NCBI GenBank assembly: GCA_023441105.1 | Contig: JAEZQX010000049.1 | Coordinates: forward strand, 1-10,070 | Direction of reading: 5' to 3' | DNA from: Pseudomonadota bacterium | GTDB lineage: Bacteria > Pseudomonadota > Gammaproteobacteria > Burkholderiales > Burkholderiaceae | DNA length: 10,070 nucleotides | In this document: positions 7,182 to 10,070 of the stretch, piece after piece | Layout: each line of letters starts with the position of its first letter | Position numbering within the stretch: the stretch's first letter is position 1 | Notes under the pieces: model-generated | The model's database searches: none | Seen by the model: only the letters and a program-made list of their open reading frames with translations | What the model was told of the DNA's origin: nothing | Program-made: the position numbers and the translations under genes

Positions 7182-9080
7182 GTGGCCATTCCGGATGTCG
7201 GCGAACCGTCGCGGCCCGTGTCGGCAGCGGCGCGCGTGATCCGGCTCGACATCGACGCCCAGGCAGAGCAGCCCGGCTCTCCGGCACTTCTCGGGCTGCT
7301 GATGTTCCTGCTGCAGATGCTGCTGCCCTTCCTGCTGTTCCTCCTGCTGGCAAGCTCGGCGCGCGGCGACGAGCCGGTCGCGGTGGCGGTGCCGGACGGC
7401 CAGTGGCCGCTGGCGGCCGGCAACCATGCCAACACCCGCTACAGCACGCTCGAGCAGATCACCAGCGCCAACGCCGGGAACCTCAAGCTCGCCTGGCGCT
7501 ATGCCACCGGTGCGACCCGCGGTCATGAAGCCGCGCCGATCGTCGTCGCCGGCATGATGTACATCGTCACGCCCTACCCCAACGTGGTCCACGCACTCGA
7601 CCTGGCCAAGCCCGGGGCGCCGCCGAAGTGGACCTTCGAGCCGAACCCCCATCCGAGCGCGCAGGGCGTCGCCTGCTGCGATGTCGTCAATCGCGGCGCC
7701 GCCTTCGCCGGCGGCCGGCTGTTCTTCAACACGCTCGACAACCAGACGATCGCCCTCGATGCCGCCTCCGGCAAGGAGCTCTGGCGAACCCGCCTGGGCG
7801 ACATCGATCTCGGCGAGACCATGACGATGGCACCCCTGGTGGTCGGGGACCTGGTGTTGGTCGGCAACAGCGGCGGCGAGATGGGCGTCCGCGGCTGGCT
7901 GACCGCCTTGCGAACCAAGGACGGCAGCATCGCCTGGCGGGCCTGGAGCACCGGGCCCGACAGCGAGGTCCTGATCGGCCCCGGCTTCAAGCCCTTCTAT
8001 GCCAGCGATCGCGGCAAGGACCTCGGCATTTCCACCTGGCCGGCGGAAGCCTGGAAGATCGGCGGCGGCAACGCCTGGGGCTGGATCTCCTACGATCCGC
8101 AGCGCGACCTCGTCTACTACGGCACCGGCAATCCCGGCCCCTGGAATCCGGAACAGCGGCCCGGCGACAACAAATGGACATCCGGCATCTTCGCGCGTCG
8201 CTCTGCCACCGGTGAAGCCGTGTGGTTCTACCAGTGGAGCCCGCACGACCTGCACGACTACGACGGCGTCAACGAGAACGTCCTGCTCGACCTCACGATC
8301 GGCGGCAGAGCGCGCGCGGTGCTGGTCCATCCCGACCGCAACGGCTACCTCTACGTGCTCGACCGCGCCACCGGCGAAGTGCTGTCTGCCGACCCCTTCG
8401 TGCCGGTCACCACCAGTGACGGGGTGGACCTCGTCTCCGGCCGCCTGCGCGAGAACCCTAATGCCGAGCCGCGGCTGGGGCGGGCGGTACGCAATATCTG
8501 CCCCGCTTCACCGGGAGCCAAGGACTGGCAGCCGTCGTCCTGGTCACCGCGCACCGGCCTGCTGTACATCCCGCACCAGAACCTCTGCCAGGATGCGATG
8601 ACCTACCAGACGAGCTACATCGCCGGCACGCCATACGTAGGGGCGGACGTGGTGATGGTCGCAGGACCGGGGGGGCACCGCGGCCTGGTGAGCGCCTGGG
8701 ACCCGGTTGCCCGTCGCAAGGCCTGGGAGCTCAACGAGAAATTTCCGGTCTGGAGCGGCACCCTGGCAACCGCCGGCGATGTGGTCTTCTACGGCACCAT
8801 GGACGGCTGGTTCAAGGCCGTGGATGCGAAGAGCGGCAACCTCCTGTGGCAACACAAGACCGACTCCGGAATCATCGGCCAGCCGGTGACCTACCGCGGG
8901 CCCGACGGCAAGCAGTATGTCGCGGTGCTGGCAGGCGTCGGTGGCTGGGCCGGCGGCATCGTCTCCGGCGACCTCGATCCGCGCGACGGCACAGCCGCCC
9001 TGGGGTTCGTCAATGCCATGAAGGACCTGCCGGACCACACGACGAAGGGAGGCATGCTCTATGTCTTCGCCCTTCCATGA
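7182..9080 (+). CDS. xoxF: PQQ-dependent alcohol dehydrogenase, XoxF-type (predicted lanthanide-dependent)
   Basis: A 632-residue quinoprotein that should oxidise methanol or another primary alcohol in the periplasm, passing electrons to a cytochrome c. An eight-bladed propeller of the methanol/ethanol dehydrogenase family covers residues about 70-632, with no heme domain. The vicinal Cys pair is Cys165-Cys166 (CCDVVNRG). Predicted metal ligands are Glu233 (GGEMGVRG), Asn317 (GTGNPGPWNP) and Asp359. Asp361 (HDYDGVNE) is the extra acid found in XoxF and replaced by Ala in calcium-dependent MxaF. Arg386 (HPDRNG) and the WGW at 299-301 also fit. The tail (GIIGQPVTY, GVGGWAGG) resembles XoxF. Where XoxF usually has PHDEWD, this protein has PHDLHD. 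A very Leu-rich segment (37-56) and SSA before 61 give a signal peptide, preceded by an unusually long 35-residue N-region. A start at ATG 7302 is the alternative. The next gene overlaps it by 20 bp. Confidence 0.9.
   Translation: MAIPDVGEPSRPVSAAARVIRLDIDAQAEQPGSPALLGLLMFLLQMLLPFLLFLLLASSARGDEPVAVAVPDGQWPLAAGNHANTRYSTLEQITSANAGNLKLAWRYATGATRGHEAAPIVVAGMMYIVTPYPNVVHALDLAKPGAPPKWTFEPNPHPSAQGVACCDVVNRGAAFAGGRLFFNTLDNQTIALDAASGKELWRTRLGDIDLGETMTMAPLVVGDLVLVGNSGGEMGVRGWLTALRTKDGSIAWRAWSTGPDSEVLIGPGFKPFYASDRGKDLGISTWPAEAWKIGGGNAWGWISYDPQRDLVYYGTGNPGPWNPEQRPGDNKWTSGIFARRSATGEAVWFYQWSPHDLHDYDGVNENVLLDLTIGGRARAVLVHPDRNGYLYVLDRATGEVLSADPFVPVTTSDGVDLVSGRLRENPNAEPRLGRAVRNICPASPGAKDWQPSSWSPRTGLLYIPHQNLCQDAMTYQTSYIAGTPYVGADVVMVAGPGGHRGLVSAWDPVARRKAWELNEKFPVWSGTLATAGDVVFYGTMDGWFKAVDAKSGNLLWQHKTDSGIIGQPVTYRGPDGKQYVAVLAGVGGWAGGIVSGDLDPRDGTAALGFVNAMKDLPDHTTKGGMLYVFALP
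9046..9052 (+). promoter_or_regulatory. Ribosome binding site of the xoxJ-like gene
   Basis: AGGGAGG, inside the end of the dehydrogenase gene, lies eight bases before ATG 9061. It is a near-ideal site and fixes the overlapping start. Confidence 0.75.
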
Positions 9081-10070
9081 TGGCGTGCAGCTCCGGCACG
9101 ACGCGCTGATTTGCCTCCCGCTGCCCGCTTCTGCCCCGCCGGCGCGCGGACGGACGCCGAAGCCGGCGCTCCCGGCCTGGCTGCTGTTCACCGCCGCGCT
9201 CCTCGCCGCATCCGGCATGGGTGCCGGCGACTCGTACGCCGACGACGCGCAACGAACCGCTGCGCCTGCCACCGCTGCGCAGGGCGTCGACCCGCGGGCG
9301 ACCGGCGCACAGGCCGCCGAGCGGGCGCCGTTGCGGGTCTGCGCCGACCCGGACAACCTGCCCTACTCGCGCCGCGACGAGAGCGGCTTCGAGAACCGCA
9401 TCGCGCGGGTGCTTGCCGCGGAGCTCGGACGGCCACTGGCGTTCCACTGGCAGCCGCTGCAGCGCGGCTTCGTGCGCAAGACGCTGGGCAGCGGCCTGTG
9501 CGACCTGCTGGTCGGCGTGCCGGCGGACTTCGAGCGGGTCCTGGCCACCCGCCCCTACTACCGCTCGAGCTATGTCTTCGTGCAGCGCGCCGAGGCATCG
9601 CCGCCGCTGCGCTCATTCGACGATCCGCGGCTCGCGCAGTTGCGCGTCGGCGTCCAGCTGGTCGGCGACGACCTCGCAGCCACGCCGCCCGGCTACGCCC
9701 TGGCCCGCGCCGGGGCGGTGGCCAATGTCACCGGCTATCCGGTCCACGGCGAGAGCCCCGCCGCCGCGCGGATGGTGCAAGCGCTGGCGGACGGTCGGCT
9801 CGACGCCGCGCTGGTGTGGGGACCGCAGGCAGGCTGGCACGCCGGCCGCTCGCCGGTGCCGCTGACGGTCGTGCCGGCGCACGCACCCGCCGGTCTGGCC
9901 GCGCCCTTCGAGTTCAGCATCGCGATGGGCGTGCGGCGCGACGACCGGGCGCTGCGCGACGACATCCAGGCGGCGATCGACCACAGCCGCAGCCGCATCG
10001 ACGCGATCCTGCGCGACTATGCCGTGCCGCGCACCGACACGCCGGCGCGCGCCGTGGCCGACGCCGGTGG
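9061..10070 (+). CDS. xoxJ: Quinoprotein-associated periplasmic substrate-binding-like protein (XoxJ/MxaJ type), 3' end outside window
   Basis: The frame is open from ATG 9061 through the window end, giving at least 336 residues. From residue 91 it matches the quinoprotein dehydrogenase-associated, ABC-transporter-like binding protein family: LRVCADPDNLPYS, GFENRIARVLAAELG, QRGFVRKTLGSGLCDLLVGVP, TRPYYRSSYVFV and a late IDAILRDY. MxaJ/XoxJ proteins of this type are thought to help assemble or activate the dehydrogenase instead of importing a solute; no ABC permease or ATPase is seen here. A hydrophobic stretch (about 38-53) with SYA before residue 61 suggests a signal peptide, again after a long N-region of about 37 residues. 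Residues 61-90 form a low-complexity Ala-rich linker. The start is supported by a near-ideal ribosome binding site, and the gene overlaps xoxF by 20 bp, indicating co-translation. The binding-protein domain looks nearly complete at the window edge; only a C-terminal tail is likely missing. Confidence 0.88.
   Translation, partial: MSSPFHDGVQLRHDALICLPLPASAPPARGRTPKPALPAWLLFTAALLAASGMGAGDSYADDAQRTAAPATAAQGVDPRATGAQAAERAPLRVCADPDNLPYSRRDESGFENRIARVLAAELGRPLAFHWQPLQRGFVRKTLGSGLCDLLVGVPADFERVLATRPYYRSSYVFVQRAEASPPLRSFDDPRLAQLRVGVQLVGDDLAATPPGYALARAGAVANVTGYPVHGESPAAARMVQALADGRLDAALVWGPQAGWHAGRSPVPLTVVPAHAPAGLAAPFEFSIAMGVRRDDRALRDDIQAAIDHSRSRIDAILRDYAVPRTDTPARAVADAG

Noticed and set aside
6711..8330. 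539-codon minus-strand frame opposite the VOC gene and dehydrogenase
   Set aside because: It spans two real plus-strand genes and their gap, and shows no family motif; it is an antisense artefact.
9061..10070. Amino-acid ABC transporter binding protein that imports a solute
   Set aside because: The fold is shared, but the CADPDNLPYS and TRPYYRSSYVFV motifs and the overlap with xoxF point to the quinoprotein-associated branch, and no transporter genes are adjacent.

Overview
The window is about 10 kb of high-GC, densely coding chromosomal DNA from a proteobacterium. Acetoacetyl-CoA synthetase, a XoxF-type quinoprotein with its XoxJ-like partner, and a Cache-type hybrid histidine kinase together suggest a metabolically versatile environmental betaproteobacterium, perhaps Rhodocyclales or Burkholderiales. 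That placement is an inference from gene content and composition, not a phylogenetic result. I see no rRNA, tRNA, CRISPR array, insertion sequence or phage gene.

Layout. (1) An amidase-signature enzyme (4-1452, minus) lies head-to-head with an acetoacetyl-CoA synthetase gene, aacS (1729-3717, plus). The 276-bp gap between them holds a hairpin, a weak promoter-like site and a possible 40-codon leader ORF whose stop touches the aacS ribosome binding site. (2) A 3-methyladenine-DNA glycosylase (3714-4280, plus) starts at a TTG that overlaps the aacS stop codon, so the two are probably co-translated. (3) A 735-residue membrane-bound hybrid histidine kinase/response regulator (4261-6468, minus) converges on the glycosylase with a 20-bp tail-to-tail overlap. 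It has a clear sigma70-type promoter on the minus strand. (4) A small VOC/glyoxalase-fold protein (6693-7115, plus) is divergent from the kinase. (5) A periplasmic PQQ-dependent alcohol dehydrogenase of the XoxF type (7182-9080, plus) follows, overlapping by 20 bp a periplasmic substrate-binding-like protein of the XoxJ/MxaJ kind (9061 to beyond the window end, plus).

How they fit together. The most interesting block is on the right. The dehydrogenase carries the Asp-Tyr-Asp pair that marks lanthanide-dependent quinoproteins, and the next gene is the partner family normally found beside xoxF. A c-type cytochrome electron acceptor (xoxG-like) would be expected just past position 10070. The hybrid kinase and the VOC protein sit directly upstream, so the kinase could be a local sensor, but nothing in the sequence proves that link. 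On the left, AacS activates acetoacetate for ketone-body or polyhydroxybutyrate turnover. Its tight coupling with a DNA-repair glycosylase has no obvious metabolic logic.
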